DNA of 64,000 bases from Streptomyces sp. Ag109_O5-10 (lineage in GTDB: Bacteria > Actinomycetota > Actinomycetes > Streptomycetales > Streptomycetaceae), in the NCBI RefSeq assembly GCF_900105755.1, contig NZ_FNTQ01000001.1, positions 496,001-560,000 on the forward strand. The letters run 5' to 3'. This document shows positions 36,497 to 45,215 of the stretch, piece by piece (the stretch's first letter is position 1; the number at the start of each line of letters is the position of its first letter). The notes beneath the pieces were generated by a model that saw only the letters and a list, made by a program, of their open reading frames with translations, was not told the DNA's origin and made no database searches. The position numbers and the translations under genes are program-made.

Positions 36497-37379
36497 AGTA
36501 GTGCCCCTCCGCCAAGTCCTGGATCAGGCCCGGCTGTTCCGGCTTCCAGCCGAGGAGATTCCTGGTCCGCTCGCTCGACGTCGCGTTGTCGACGGCCGCC
36601 GCCAGGCCCAGCCAGCCGAAGTGGGCCTGGGCCTCGTCCGCCGGGACGCTCCGCACCGGGACGCCGAGGCCACCGCCGATCGCCGCCGCGATGTCCTTGA
36701 AGGGGACGCCCTCGTCGGCCGCGCCGTGCAGACCGGTGCCGGCCGGAGCCGACTCCAGGGCCAGGCGGAACAGGCGGGCCGCGTCCAGGCGGTGGACGGC
36801 CGGCCAGCGGTTGGTGCCGTCGCCGACGTACGCGGCGACGCCCTTCTCCCGGGCCACGCCGATCAGCCGGGGCACGAAGCCCTGGTCGCCGCGGCCGTGC
36901 ACCGACGGGGCCAGCCGCACCACCGCGCTGCGCACGCCGCGCCCGGCGAGGGCGAGCGCCGCGAGGTCGGGATCGGCGCGGTAGGTGCCCGGTACCGGAG
37001 TGTCCTCCTCCGTCGCCACCCCGTCGACCGAGGCCAGCATCATGGTGCCCGAGGTCACCACGAAGGGCCGGTCCGAGCCCTCCAGCGCGGTGCCGACCGC
37101 CTCGATCACCCGCAGGTCGGCCTCGGCCGCGCGGGTGAGGTCCGGGAGGGCGTCGTGGTTGAAGGCCAGGTGGATCACGCCGTCGGTACCGGCTGCCGCG
37201 CGGGCCAGGTCCCCGGGGTCGTCGAGGCTGCCGCGGTGCACTTCGGCGCCCGCCGCCCGCAGGGCCTCGGCCGACTTCGCCGAGCGGGCGAGGGCGAGCA
37301 CCCGGTGGCCCGCGCCGAGGAGTTCGGGGATGACGGCGGAGCCGATGAAGCCGCTGCCGCCGGTGACGAATACCCGCAT
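36483..37379 (-). CDS. NAD-dependent epimerase/short-chain dehydrogenase-like protein (extended SDR)
   Basis: 298 residues from the ATG at 37379, which has GAAGGAG upstream. It begins with the Rossmann motif MRVFVTGGSGFIGSAV, followed by GTDGVIHLAF, and the later RLAPSVHGRGDQGFVPRLI. The usual active-site YxxxK is not evident, so catalysis by the classic mechanism is doubtful; these NmrA/epimerase-like proteins often act as NAD(P)-dependent reductases of small ketones. The last codons and stop lie in a dispersed repeat. It is divergent from a LysR gene, likely its regulator, with a LysR-type box between. Confidence 0.85.
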   Translation of the reverse strand: MRVFVTGGSGFIGSAVIPELLGAGHRVLALARSAKSAEALRAAGAEVHRGSLDDPGDLARAAAGTDGVIHLAFNHDALPDLTRAAEADLRVIEAVGTALEGSDRPFVVTSGTMMLASVDGVATEEDTPVPGTYRADPDLAALALAGRGVRSAVVRLAPSVHGRGDQGFVPRLIGVAREKGVAAYVGDGTNRWPAVHRLDAARLFRLALESAPAGTGLHGAADEGVPFKDIAAAIGGGLGVPVRSVPADEAQAHFGWLGLAAAVDNATSSERTRNLLGWKPEQPGLIQDLAEGHYFGAP

Positions 37380-37465
37380 GGTGGGTGCTCCTTCGAGGGA
37401 GGGGGTCGGGCTTCCATCGTTCGGGCGGCGGGCTGCCGGCGTCCAAAGCCTCTTTCGCAAGACGC

Positions 37466-37482
37466 CATGCGTTTCCGGCATG
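37466..37482. promoter_or_regulatory. LysR-type box between SDR and LysR genes
   Basis: CATGC and GCATG flank 7 bp (CATGCGTTTCCGGCATG), which fits the T-N11-A form with ATGC/GCAT ends. It lies in the 134-bp divergent gap, 31 bp before the LysR ATG, as expected for autoregulation plus control of the SDR gene. Confidence 0.55.
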
Positions 37483-37513
37483 AGCGCAGGTCACCGGTCG
37501 TATCCTGGGAGGT

Positions 37514-38485
37514 ATGGCCGATCCCGCTTCCGTCCCCGACCTCGATCTGCGGCTCGTCCGGTACTTCACCGTCGTCGCCGGGCAGCGGCACTTCGGGCGA
37601 GCGGCGGCTGTCCTGCACATCACGCAGCCGGCGCTGAGCAGGCAGATCCAGCGGCTGGAGCAGGTGCTGGGGGCGCGGCTCTTCGACCGCACCCCGCAGG
37701 GGGCCCGCCTCACCGAGGCCGGCGAGGTGTTCCTGCCGCGGGCCGAGGCGCTGCTGCGGGCCGCGGGCGAGGCGGCCGCCGCCACCCGGGCCGCCGCCGA
37801 ACCGAGCCGGATCACCGTCGGGTACATCGACGGGATCTTCGTCACCGCCGCCGTACGCGACCTGCGCCGCCGTTGTCCGGACGCCGACGTGCGGACCCTG
37901 CACCTCGACTGGGGCGAGACGCGCGAGGCCCTGCTGACGGGGCGCGTGGACGCGGTCGTGACCCGGCTGCCACTGGCCACGGAGGGCTTGCGGGTGACGG
38001 TGCTCTACGACGAGCCGCGGGTCCTGGTCGTCCCGCTGGACCACCGGCTGGCCGGGAAGGAGTCGGTGACGCTCGACGACATCGCCGGCGAGCCGCTGCC
38101 CCGCGGCCAGGATCCGCTCTGGAACGCGTTCTGGCGCGTCGATCCCCGCCCGGACGGCAGTCCGGCGCCCGACGGGCCGCTGATCGGCGCGGTGGCGGAC
38201 AAGTTCGAGCACGTCGCCGCCGGGCAGGCCGTGGCGATCGTGCCCCTGGTGCCCGGCGCGGCCATCCGCCCCGACCTGACCACCGTCCCGCTGGACGGCG
38301 TCGAGCCGAGCCACGTGGTCCTGGCGACCCGCGCCGGCGACGGCCACCGGCTGACGGCCGCGTTCCGCGGGTCGGCCGAGGCGCTGTTGAGGGGGCAGCG
38401 CCCCGAAGGGGCGCGGGGACCTGCGCGACCGGCCGCGACGGCGCCGCAGTCGAGCGACGGCACATCGCGGCGCCTGCAGCAGTGA
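37514..38485 (+). CDS. LysR-family transcriptional regulator with repeat-encoded C-terminal tail
   Basis: 323 residues. The LysR winged HTH is at about 12-70 (LRLVRYFTVVAGQRHFGRAA, HITQPALSRQIQRLEQVLG) and the type 2 periplasmic-binding-like effector domain at about 95-290 (TVGYIDGIFVTAAV, VTRLPLATEG). It is divergent from the SDR gene. The last 30 residues or so (PEGARGPARPAATAPQ and following) are encoded by a copy of the palindromic repeat found elsewhere between genes, so the natural C-terminus may have been extended by insertion of that repeat. A GGGAGG stretch is one base before the ATG, too close to be a normal ribosome-binding site. Confidence 0.9.
   Translation: MADPASVPDLDLRLVRYFTVVAGQRHFGRAAAVLHITQPALSRQIQRLEQVLGARLFDRTPQGARLTEAGEVFLPRAEALLRAAGEAAAATRAAAEPSRITVGYIDGIFVTAAVRDLRRRCPDADVRTLHLDWGETREALLTGRVDAVVTRLPLATEGLRVTVLYDEPRVLVVPLDHRLAGKESVTLDDIAGEPLPRGQDPLWNAFWRVDPRPDGSPAPDGPLIGAVADKFEHVAAGQAVAIVPLVPGAAIRPDLTTVPLDGVEPSHVVLATRAGDGHRLTAAFRGSAEALLRGQRPEGARGPARPAATAPQSSDGTSRRLQQ
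38396..38450. repeat. Copy 3 of dispersed palindromic repeat, inside a LysR reading frame
   Basis: Stem GCGCCCC-gaa-GGGGCGC followed by GGGGACCTGCGCGACCGG and a GC-rich tail, the same layout as the copy at 5792. It lies within the last codons of the LysR gene and is translated as part of it. Confidence 0.8.
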
Positions 38486-38495
38486 GTGGTGGCGG

Positions 38496-39110
38496 CTACG
38501 GCGTCAACTGGGCCTGGACGGCCGGACCGTAGCGGTTGGCGATGTCGCCGACGTCGGTGGCCGCGCCGTCGCGCAGCCGGGGGCCGCGGGCGATACCGTA
38601 CATCACGCCCAGGCCGATGAGCTGGGCGACGGCGAGTTCGGCGCGCAGGTCCGGGTCGGGTCCGGTGAGCCGGGCGGCGAGGGCGTCGACCACGTGGGCG
38701 CGGAAGTTGGCGCGCAGCACCTCTCCGTGGTCGCCGTGCAGGGGTGCGAAGACGATGCGCAGCAGCGGGTCGGCGCCGCGGTCGCGCTGGCTCTCCAGGA
38801 CGTGCCGCACCATGTGCCGGCCGAGGTCGTCCAGGGGTGCGTCCAGCAGGGCGGCCGCGTCGGTGTCGAAGGACATGACGCGGGCGAACAGGCTGTCCTT
38901 GTTGCCGAAGTACTTGAGGATCAGCGGCGCGCTGACCCCGGCGCGTTCGGCGACGTCCTTGAGGGTGATGTCGGCGTGCGCGCGCCGGGCCAGGAGGTAC
39001 CGGGCGGCCCGGAGGATGACGGCCTTGGTGGCCTCGGCGTCCCGGCGGGCGGGAGCCGGGGCTGGTGCGGGCGCGGCGGGGGTGCCGGGGCGGGTGTTCA
39101 CGGCACTCAT
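38496..39110 (-). CDS. TetR-family regulator, likely repressor of the adjoining exporter
   Basis: 204 residues. After a flexible Pro/Ala N-terminus comes the TetR HTH (ADITLKDVAERAGVSAPLIL and KYFGNKDSLFARVM), then a helical ligand domain. The ATG overlaps the exporter gene stop (ATGA), so exporter and regulator form one transcript, controlled by a duplicated palindromic operator in the promoter region at 40632-40671. It probably releases DNA when a toxic substrate of the exporter binds. Confidence 0.92.
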   Translation of the reverse strand: MSAVNTRPGTPAAPAPAPAPARRDAEATKAVILRAARYLLARRAHADITLKDVAERAGVSAPLILKYFGNKDSLFARVMSFDTDAAALLDAPLDDLGRHMVRHVLESQRDRGADPLLRIVFAPLHGDHGEVLRANFRAHVVDALAARLTGPDPDLRAELAVAQLIGLGVMYGIARGPRLRDGAATDVGDIANRYGPAVQAQLTP

Positions 39111-40600
39111 GCTCCCTCCAGCGCGTCGTCCCTGGCACTCTCGGTCCGGCTCCGGGCCCGCGGTGTGTCGTCGGGCGCCTTGTCGCCGGGGATGGACAGG
39201 GCGGCGCAGCCGGCCACCAGGGCGACGACGCCGGCCATCGCGAAGGCCAGCAGGTAGCCGTGGAGCGTGGCGACCGGGGCGCCGCCGACGAGGCTGGTGT
39301 GGTGGGTGAGGACGGCGGCCACGGCGGCGCTGGAGGTGGCCTGGCCGATGGTGCGCATGAGGACGTTGACGCCGTTGGCGGAGGCGGTCTGGTTCGCCGG
39401 GACGGAGCGCAGGATCAGGGTGGGCAGCGCGGAGTAGGCGAGGGTGGTGCCGGTGGCGACGACGGTGGCGCCCAGGATGATCATCCAGAGGTCGCGGCTG
39501 TCGGCGATGCGGAGCACGTATCCGCAGGCGATGACCGCGGCGCCGAGGGCCAGGGTGATGCGCGGGCCGCGGGCGGCGGAGATCCGGGCGGAGAGCGGCG
39601 AGAACAGCAGCATGGTCACGCCGCCGGGCAGCAGGCACAGACCGGTGGCCACGATCGAGAGGCCGAGACCGTATCCGGTGGCCTTCGGCGCCTGCACCAG
39701 CTGGGCGGTGACGAGGGAGTTGGCGTAGAAGGCGAACCCGGTGAGCAGGGCGGCGACGTGCGAGAGGCCGACCCGCGGCCGGGTCACGAGGTGCAGGTCG
39801 ACCAGGGGCTGCCCGGTCCGCAACTGCTGCCACCACCACAGGGCCAGCACGAGGACGGCGGCGCCGAAGAGCCCGAGGACGCGCGGGCTGCCCCAGCCCC
39901 ACTCGCCGCCCTGCGAGACGCCGAGCAGCAGGCAGGTCAGCCCGGCGGCCAGCCCGAGCGCCCCGAGGACGTCGAACCGGCCGCTCTCGCGCACCGGCGA
40001 CTCCCGCACCGCCCACCAGACGCCCGCGACGCCCACCGCGCCGAGGAGGCTGGTCAGCCAGAACATGGTGTGCCAGTCGTAGTACTGCACGACCAGCGCG
40101 GCCAGCGGCAGGCCCAGGGCGGCGCCGATACCGACGGTGGAGCTCATCAGCGCCACCGCCGATCCCCGGCGCTCGGGCGGGAGTTCGTCGCGCAGGATGC
40201 TGATCGACAGCGGCACGACGGAGGCGGCGGCGCCCTGCAGGGCACGGGCGACGATGAGCACGGAGATGTCCGACGACAGGGCGCACATCACGGAGCCCAC
40301 GGTCATCAGCGCGAGCGCCCCGGTGAGCACCCGGCGCTTGCCGTACATGTCACCGGCCCGGCCGAGGACCGGGGTGAGGACGGCACCGGCGAGCAGGGTC
40401 GCGGTGACCGTCCAGGAGACGGTGCCGGCCGAGGAGTGGGTGAGCCGGGGCAGATCCGGCAGGAGGGGGACGACGACCGTCTGCATGACGGCCATGAGGA
40501 TCCCGCCGAAGGCCAGCACCGGGATGGTCATCCGCTGCCGCAGCGGGGGCGGGGCGGCCGGCGATCCCGGGTGAGCGGCTGTCGGGGCGGGCTGGTCCAT
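39107..40600 (-). CDS. MFS (DHA2-type) drug exporter
   Basis: 497 residues from the ATG at 40600, which has AGGAG 5 bp upstream; the GTG at 40621 has none. About 14 membrane helices and DHA2-family motifs are visible: the loop GRAGDMYGKRRVLTG (motif A), LIVARALQGAAASVVPL and ERRGSAVALMSSTVGIGAAL with LGLPLAALVV (motif C region). It should export a drug or metabolite in exchange for protons. It is cotranscribed with the TetR gene. Confidence 0.93.
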   Translation of the reverse strand: MDQPAPTAAHPGSPAAPPPLRQRMTIPVLAFGGILMAVMQTVVVPLLPDLPRLTHSSAGTVSWTVTATLLAGAVLTPVLGRAGDMYGKRRVLTGALALMTVGSVMCALSSDISVLIVARALQGAAASVVPLSISILRDELPPERRGSAVALMSSTVGIGAALGLPLAALVVQYYDWHTMFWLTSLLGAVGVAGVWWAVRESPVRESGRFDVLGALGLAAGLTCLLLGVSQGGEWGWGSPRVLGLFGAAVLVLALWWWQQLRTGQPLVDLHLVTRPRVGLSHVAALLTGFAFYANSLVTAQLVQAPKATGYGLGLSIVATGLCLLPGGVTMLLFSPLSARISAARGPRITLALGAAVIACGYVLRIADSRDLWMIILGATVVATGTTLAYSALPTLILRSVPANQTASANGVNVLMRTIGQATSSAAVAAVLTHHTSLVGGAPVATLHGYLLAFAMAGVVALVAGCAALSIPGDKAPDDTPRARSRTESARDDALEGA

Positions 40601-40631
40601 CGGCGCTCCTGCGGGCGGCACGGAAAAGGAG

Positions 40632-40671
40632 GTGAATACCGATTCACCCTATCGAGTGAATCGGTATTCAC
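40632..40671. promoter_or_regulatory. Double palindromic TetR operator upstream of the exporter
   Basis: Two perfect 16-bp arms, GTGAATACCGATTCAC and its reverse complement, are separated by 8 bp. Each arm is itself a palindrome with ends GTGAAT/ATTCAC, so there are two whole operators placed head-to-head. They lie 32 bp before the exporter ATG, where they would cover the promoter. Confidence 0.8.
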
Positions 40672-40698
40672 TCAAACCGTTCCGCCGCCGCAGGGCGC

Positions 40699-41883
40699 CT
40701 AGGACCGGGCGTGCAGGGCGCGCGCCGCGCGCGGTCCGAGCCACCGCTTGAACCTGCGCAGTACCTCCAGCCGTCCGGCGGCCTTGTCGAGGCCGTAGTA
40801 GAGCTGCGGCGGGACGTACGGCAGCAGGGGCGAGTGCCGCTGGCCGAGCAGGGCGAACATGCGGTGCGGAGGCAGGCCGATGTAGCGGGGCAGGTTCTCG
40901 TACCACTGGGCGCTGAGGCGGGCGGCGCTCTGGGCCGAGACCAGTTCGGCCCTGCGCCGCCGTTCGTAGGCGGCGAAGGCCTCGGGCAGGGCGGCGTGCT
41001 CGCGCAGGGCGGCGGCCAGGCACATCGCGTCCTCCAGGGCGAGGGTGGTGCCGGCGCCGATGGAGTAGTGGGTGGTGTGGGCGGCGTCGCCGAGCAGGAC
41101 CAGGTTGCCGTGGTGCCAGGTGCGGTTGGTGAGGGTGCGGAAGGCCGGCCAGGCCGCGGAGGAGCCGCCGACCAGCGGGTGGCCGTCGAGGACGCCGGCG
41201 AACAGCTTCTCCAGCAGGGTCAGTTGGCCCGCCTCGTCCATCGCGTCGAGGCCGAGGCCGGCGAGGGTGCCGGGGGCGCACTCGATGACGCAGGTGCTGT
41301 GCCCGTCGTCGTACGGATAGCCGTAGCACCAGACCCAGCCGTGCTCGGTCTCGGCGAAGGCGAAGGTGAAGGAGTCGAAGACCCGGGTGGTGCCCAGCCA
41401 CACGTAGTGGTTGCGGCCCTCGGTGGCCTCGGTGCCGAAGTGGCCGGCGTGCTGCGTGCGCAGGGCGCTGTGGATGCCGTCCGCGGCGACGACCAGGTCG
41501 GCCTCGGGGAGGTTCCCGGGGGTGATCTCGTCCTCGAACTCCAGTCTGACGCCGAGTTCCCGGGCGCGTGCGGCGAGGATCTCCAGGAGGCGGTGGCGGC
41601 CGATGCCGTGGCCGGCGTCGCCGGGCTGCCGGGCCACCTGGCCGCGGACGTGGGCGACGCCCTGGGTCCAGCGCACCGAGCTCGCCTCGACGGCGCGGGC
41701 CGACTCGGGGTCGCAGGTGTGCAGCCGGTCGAGCAGTGCGCGCCAGTAGGTGACGCCCCACCCGTAGGTGGAGCCCTCGGGGTTGCGTTCGTGGACGGCG
41801 ATGTCGTGGGACGGGTTCTGCCGCTTGAGCAGGATCGCGAGATACAGGCCGGCGGGCCCGCCTCCGACGCAGACGACCTTCAC
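40699..41883 (-). CDS. FAD-dependent monooxygenase (PHBH fold)
   Basis: 394 residues from a GTG at 41883, with AGGGG about 7 bp upstream. It has the N-terminal dinucleotide motif KVVCVGGGPAGLYLAILLKR and the second FAD motif NLVLLGDAAHTTHY near residues 265-278. The first 60 residues (ERNPEGSTYGWGVTYWRALL) resemble salicylyl-CoA 5-hydroxylase and anthraniloyl-CoA monooxygenase-type proteins. The probable reaction is hydroxylation of an aromatic acyl compound using NAD(P)H and oxygen. It stands alone, upstream of a 349-bp gap. Confidence 0.88.
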   Translation of the reverse strand: MKVVCVGGGPAGLYLAILLKRQNPSHDIAVHERNPEGSTYGWGVTYWRALLDRLHTCDPESARAVEASSVRWTQGVAHVRGQVARQPGDAGHGIGRHRLLEILAARARELGVRLEFEDEITPGNLPEADLVVAADGIHSALRTQHAGHFGTEATEGRNHYVWLGTTRVFDSFTFAFAETEHGWVWCYGYPYDDGHSTCVIECAPGTLAGLGLDAMDEAGQLTLLEKLFAGVLDGHPLVGGSSAAWPAFRTLTNRTWHHGNLVLLGDAAHTTHYSIGAGTTLALEDAMCLAAALREHAALPEAFAAYERRRRAELVSAQSAARLSAQWYENLPRYIGLPPHRMFALLGQRHSPLLPYVPPQLYYGLDKAAGRLEVLRRFKRWLGPRAARALHARS

Positions 41884-42232
41884 TCACACACCCCTGGATT
41901 TCACCGAACGTGGCCAACTGGCATCGGAGGGTAGCAGCGGGAAAGCACCCGGCCGGGTTTTCGAATCGCGCCAGATCGACGCCGTGAGCCACGCCACCCG
42001 GACGGCGGACCACGGCGAAAGATCACCGGCAAGCAGCGCGCCCGCGCAAGGAATTACCCGTTCCGGGTCCGGTGACGCCGCCACCACAGCAAGATCATCT
42101 TTGTTCAATCTTGTATGACATGTGACTAATTGTCCTGATCGCAGCCAACCCGATCCGGGCGATTTCTCCCGCTCCGTAGTGGGCGGATAGGCATACGGAG
42201 TCATCACCCGCACCCGTCACAGGAGTATCCGT
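41884..42232. other. Divergent region between monooxygenase and melC1
   Basis: No gene seen. A distinctly AT-richer block at 42090-42140 (for example TTTGTTCAATCTTGTATGAC) probably holds the melC promoter and perhaps that of the divergent monooxygenase. The clear ribosome-binding site CAGGAG for melC1 is at 42220-42225. I could not fix the -35/-10 pair. Confidence 0.5.
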
Positions 42233-42640
42233 ATGCCCGGACTCACCCGCCGCCGCGCCCTCACCGCGGCGGCCGCCCTCACCGCGGCGGCCGCCACCCC
42301 GACCCTCCTCGCGCCCGGCGCCTCGGCCGCCGGCCACTCGCACGAGGGAGCGCTCGAACCCTTCGACGAGGTTTACAAGGGCCGCCGAATACAGGGCCGG
42401 CCGGCCGGCATGGCGGGCACGGCCGGCATGGCCGGCATGGGCGGCGGTCACCACCACGGACACGGCGCCGGTTACGCGGTGTTCGTGGACGGGGTCGAAC
42501 TGCACGTGATGCGCAACGCCGACGGCAGCTGGATCAGCGTGGTCAGCCACTACGCCCCGGTCGCCGGCCCGCGCGCCGCCGCCCGCGCCGCGGTCGACGA
42601 GCTGCAGGGCGCCGCGCTGCTGCCGTTCCCCGCCAACTGA
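42233..42640 (+). CDS. melC1: Tyrosinase co-factor/caddie protein MelC1
   Basis: 135 residues. A twin-arginine signal ([19 protein letters not shown]) targets it to the Tat route, which exports the folded MelC1-MelC2 complex. The central segment is rich in Met, Gly and His ([20 protein letters not shown]), and the C-terminal half has the MelC1 fold strands [19 protein letters not shown] and SHYAPV, including the Tyr of the caddie loop. MelC1 binds apo-tyrosinase and delivers copper, then is released. The next gene, 28 bp away, is MelC2. The Met/His-rich insert looks like an extended copper-capturing stretch. Confidence 0.95.
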   Translation: MPGLTRRRALTAAAALTAAAATPTLLAPGASAAGHSHEGALEPFDEVYKGRRIQGRPAGMAGTAGMAGMGGGHHHGHGAGYAVFVDGVELHVMRNADGSWISVVSHYAPVAGPRAAARAAVDELQGAALLPFPAN

Positions 42641-42667
42641 TCGCCCGTACAAGGAGTTTCCCCGCAC

Positions 42668-43498
42668 ATGACCGTTCGCAAGAACCAGGCCGCCCTGACC
42701 GCCGACGAGAAGCGGCGGTTCGTCGCCGCCGTCATCGAGCTGAAGCGCAGCGGGCGTTACGACGACTTCGTGCGCACGCACAACGCCTTCATCATGTCCG
42801 ACACCGACGACTCCGAGCGCACCGGCCACCGTTCGCCGTCGTTCCTGCCCTGGCACCGCAGATTCCTGCTCGACTTCGAACAGGCCCTGCAGTCCGTGGA
42901 CGCCTCCGTCGCGCTTCCCTACTGGGACTGGAGCACCGACCGGACCGTCCGCGCCTCGCTGTGGGCGCCGGACTTCCTCGGCGGTACCGGACGCAGCTCG
43001 GACGGGCGCGTGACGGACGGGCCGTTCGCCGCCGGCGGCGGGAACTGGCCGGTCAACGTCCGCGTGGACGGCCGTACATATCTGCGCAGGTCGCTCGGGA
43101 CGGGCGTGCGCGAGCTGCCGACCCGGGCCGAGGTCGACTCGGTCCTGTCCATGGCGACGTACGACATGGCTCCCTGGAACAGCGCCTCGGACGGCTTCCG
43201 GAACCATCTGGAGGGCTGGCGCGGGGTCAACCTGCACAACAGGGTCCACGTCTGGGTCGGCGGGCAGATGGCCACCGGGGTCTCCCCCAACGACCCGGTG
43301 TTCTGGCTGCACCACGCCTTCATAGACAAGCTGTGGGCCCGCTGGCAGCGCCGGCACCCGGAGGCGGCCTACGTGCCGGGCGGCGGCACGCCGGACGTGG
43401 TGGACCTGGACGAGACGATGAAGCCGTGGAACGACGTGCGGCCGGCGGACCTGCTCGACCACACGAAGTTCTACACGTTCGACACCCTGGAGGCCTGA
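42668..43498 (+). CDS. melC2: Tyrosinase MelC2
   Basis: 276 residues, the usual length. All six copper ligands are present: His38, His54 and His63 for CuA (RTHNAF, TGHRS, PWHRRF) and the CuB set at about 190, 194 and 216 (NLHNRVHVWVGG, FWLHHAFID). It oxidises tyrosine to dopaquinone, the first step in melanin formation. It has no signal peptide of its own and leaves the cell with MelC1. An AAGGAG ribosome-binding site precedes the ATG. Start and numbering match the known Streptomyces enzymes. Confidence 0.98.
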   Translation: MTVRKNQAALTADEKRRFVAAVIELKRSGRYDDFVRTHNAFIMSDTDDSERTGHRSPSFLPWHRRFLLDFEQALQSVDASVALPYWDWSTDRTVRASLWAPDFLGGTGRSSDGRVTDGPFAAGGGNWPVNVRVDGRTYLRRSLGTGVRELPTRAEVDSVLSMATYDMAPWNSASDGFRNHLEGWRGVNLHNRVHVWVGGQMATGVSPNDPVFWLHHAFIDKLWARWQRRHPEAAYVPGGGTPDVVDLDETMKPWNDVRPADLLDHTKFYTFDTLEA

Positions 43499-43538
43499 TC
43501 AGGTGGCTGTACCAGGCCCCTGTACCCGGCCCGCCGCG

Positions 43539-44228
43539 TCAGGCCTCGGCGGCCGTGCGGCACTCCGGGTGGCCCCAGCCCTGTGCGTTCTTGGCGATCG
43601 GCTCACCGGCCGCGTAGGGACGGCCGCACAGGCAGCGGCCCGGGAACTTCGCCTTGATGGTCCGGGACGAGGAGCCGCCGCCCGCCGCGCTCTTGCGGGG
43701 GGCCGCCTTGCGGCGCGGGGCCGCGGCGGCGGGTGCCTGGGACGGCGGCGGTGCCGGGGAGCCGAGGGCGCTGCCCGCGGCCTCCTGGACCGTGGCCGCC
43801 TGGCTGGCCGCGCGGTCGGCGAAGTCGTTCAGCGGGTCGCCGTCGACCTGGTGGGCGGGGACGTAGCGGAAGTCGACCGTGCGGCCGTCGAGGAGTTCGT
43901 CGATGCGGACGACCAGCTCCTGGTTGGCGACCGGCTTGCCCCCGGAGGTCTTCCAGCCGTTGCGCTTCCAGCCGGGCAGCCAGGTGGTGACGGCCTTCAT
44001 CGCGTACTGCGAGTCCATCCGCACTTCCAGCGGCACGTCCGGGTCGGTGGCCGCCAGCAGCTGTTCCAGGGCGGTCAGTTCGGCCACGTTGTTGGTGGCC
44101 CTGCCGAGCGGCCCGGCCTCCCACCGGGCGGGAGTCGCCGCGTCGTCGGACACCACCCAGGCCCAGCCGGCCGGTCCGGGGTTTCCCTTAGAAGCCCCGT
44201 CGCACGCGGCCACCACTCGTTCACGCAT
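43539..44228 (-). CDS. RNase HI with C-terminal Cys-rich extension
   Basis: 229 residues from the ATG at 44228 (an ATG at 44240 is also possible). RNase HI residues: Asp in ACDGASKGNPGPAG, Glu in NNVAELTALEQ, Asp in MDSQYAMKAV and Asp in LNDFADRAA. It cleaves RNA in RNA-DNA hybrids. A Pro/Ala/Lys/Arg linker (about 150-185) joins a 45-residue C-terminal domain with CLCGRPYAAGEPIAKN and a later HPEC, which looks like a small zinc-binding unit for nucleic acid binding. It converges on melC2. Confidence 0.92.
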   Translation of the reverse strand: MRERVVAACDGASKGNPGPAGWAWVVSDDAATPARWEAGPLGRATNNVAELTALEQLLAATDPDVPLEVRMDSQYAMKAVTTWLPGWKRNGWKTSGGKPVANQELVVRIDELLDGRTVDFRYVPAHQVDGDPLNDFADRAASQAATVQEAAGSALGSPAPPPSQAPAAAAPRRKAAPRKSAAGGGSSSRTIKAKFPGRCLCGRPYAAGEPIAKNAQGWGHPECRTAAEA

Positions 44229-44286
44229 GGCCCCGATCATGCCACGCCGGCCGGGGCGCCCGGCCGGGGCCCGGGATCCGCCCTGG

Positions 44287-45081
44287 TCAGACCTCCGTGC
44301 TGGACGGCATCTCGCCTTCGGTGGTCGTGACGTCGATCACCGAGAAGTTCGCGCCCTGCGGGTCGGTGAGCGCCGCCATGCGTCCGAAGGGGCTGGTCAT
44401 CGGCCCGAACCGGAGGGTGGCGCCGAGCTCGGCCGCCTTGGTGACGGCCTCGTCGCAGTCGGCGACGGCGAAGTACACGTTCACGTACGAGGGCACCTCG
44501 GGCGGGAAGTCGTCGGTCATCCGCATCCGGCCGAGGACGGGCCGCTCGCGGAGGCTGAAGGTGCGGAAGTCGACGTTGCTGTCCTCGATCTGCTTGACCG
44601 TGTACGGGAACACGGCCGCGAGGAAGGGGTCGGCCTTCTCGGGCTCACGGGTGAAGACCTCCGCCCAGCAGTAGGCGCCGGGCACGGCCGTAGCCTCGAA
44701 CCCCTCGTGGACGCCGCCCTGCCAGATCCCGAACACCGCGCCGCTGGGCTCACGGGCCAGGCACATCGTGCCGAACTCGCCGACCCGCATGGGCTCCATC
44801 AGCACCTCGCCGCCGTTCTCCCGGATCCGCGCGGCGGCGGCCGCGGCGTCCGGCGAGGCGAAGTACAGGCACCACTGCGACTGCCCCTCCTGGCCGGGCA
44901 TGGGCGGTACGACGGCGGCGACGGCCCTGCCGTCCACGTAGGCCTGGGTGTAGTTGCCGTATTCGGGGGACGACTCGCCGAACGTCCAGCCGAGCACCTC
45001 GCCGTAGAAGCTCTTGGCCCCCTCCAGGTCGCCGAACATCGCGTCGGCCCAGCAGGGGGTTCCTTCAGGTTGTACCGCCAT
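44287..45081 (-). CDS. Tandem VOC (glyoxalase-like) family protein
   Basis: 264 residues made of two similar halves, each about 125 residues and starting with a C/W-x-A-D/E-motif ([20 protein letters not shown] and [20 protein letters not shown]). This is the two-domain vicinal-oxygen-chelate layout. In each half the metal-ligand Glu/His pattern is incomplete, so it may bind rather than convert its ligand, for example as a resistance or hydroxylase-like protein. The ligand is unknown. Divergent from an alcohol dehydrogenase. Confidence 0.88.
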   Translation of the reverse strand: MAVQPEGTPCWADAMFGDLEGAKSFYGEVLGWTFGESSPEYGNYTQAYVDGRAVAAVVPPMPGQEGQSQWCLYFASPDAAAAAARIRENGGEVLMEPMRVGEFGTMCLAREPSGAVFGIWQGGVHEGFEATAVPGAYCWAEVFTREPEKADPFLAAVFPYTVKQIEDSNVDFRTFSLRERPVLGRMRMTDDFPPEVPSYVNVYFAVADCDEAVTKAAELGATLRFGPMTSPFGRMAALTDPQGANFSVIDVTTTEGEMPSSTEV

Positions 45082-45215
45082 CGCCGCGGCCCTTCCGATC
45101 GAGCGGGCTCTCCCGGTTCCTCACGCTAGCCACCGGGCCGACCGCCCGCGCGCCGAACGCCGGACTCCGGTGGACACTGGGAAGGGAGGGCGGCCTTCGG
45201 CGGACGGGGCGCGGT

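Noticed and set aside
43499..43538. Terminator between melC2 and RNase HI
   Set aside because: Only a weak, bulged GTAC-CAGG/CCTG-TAC hairpin is present, not enough to call.
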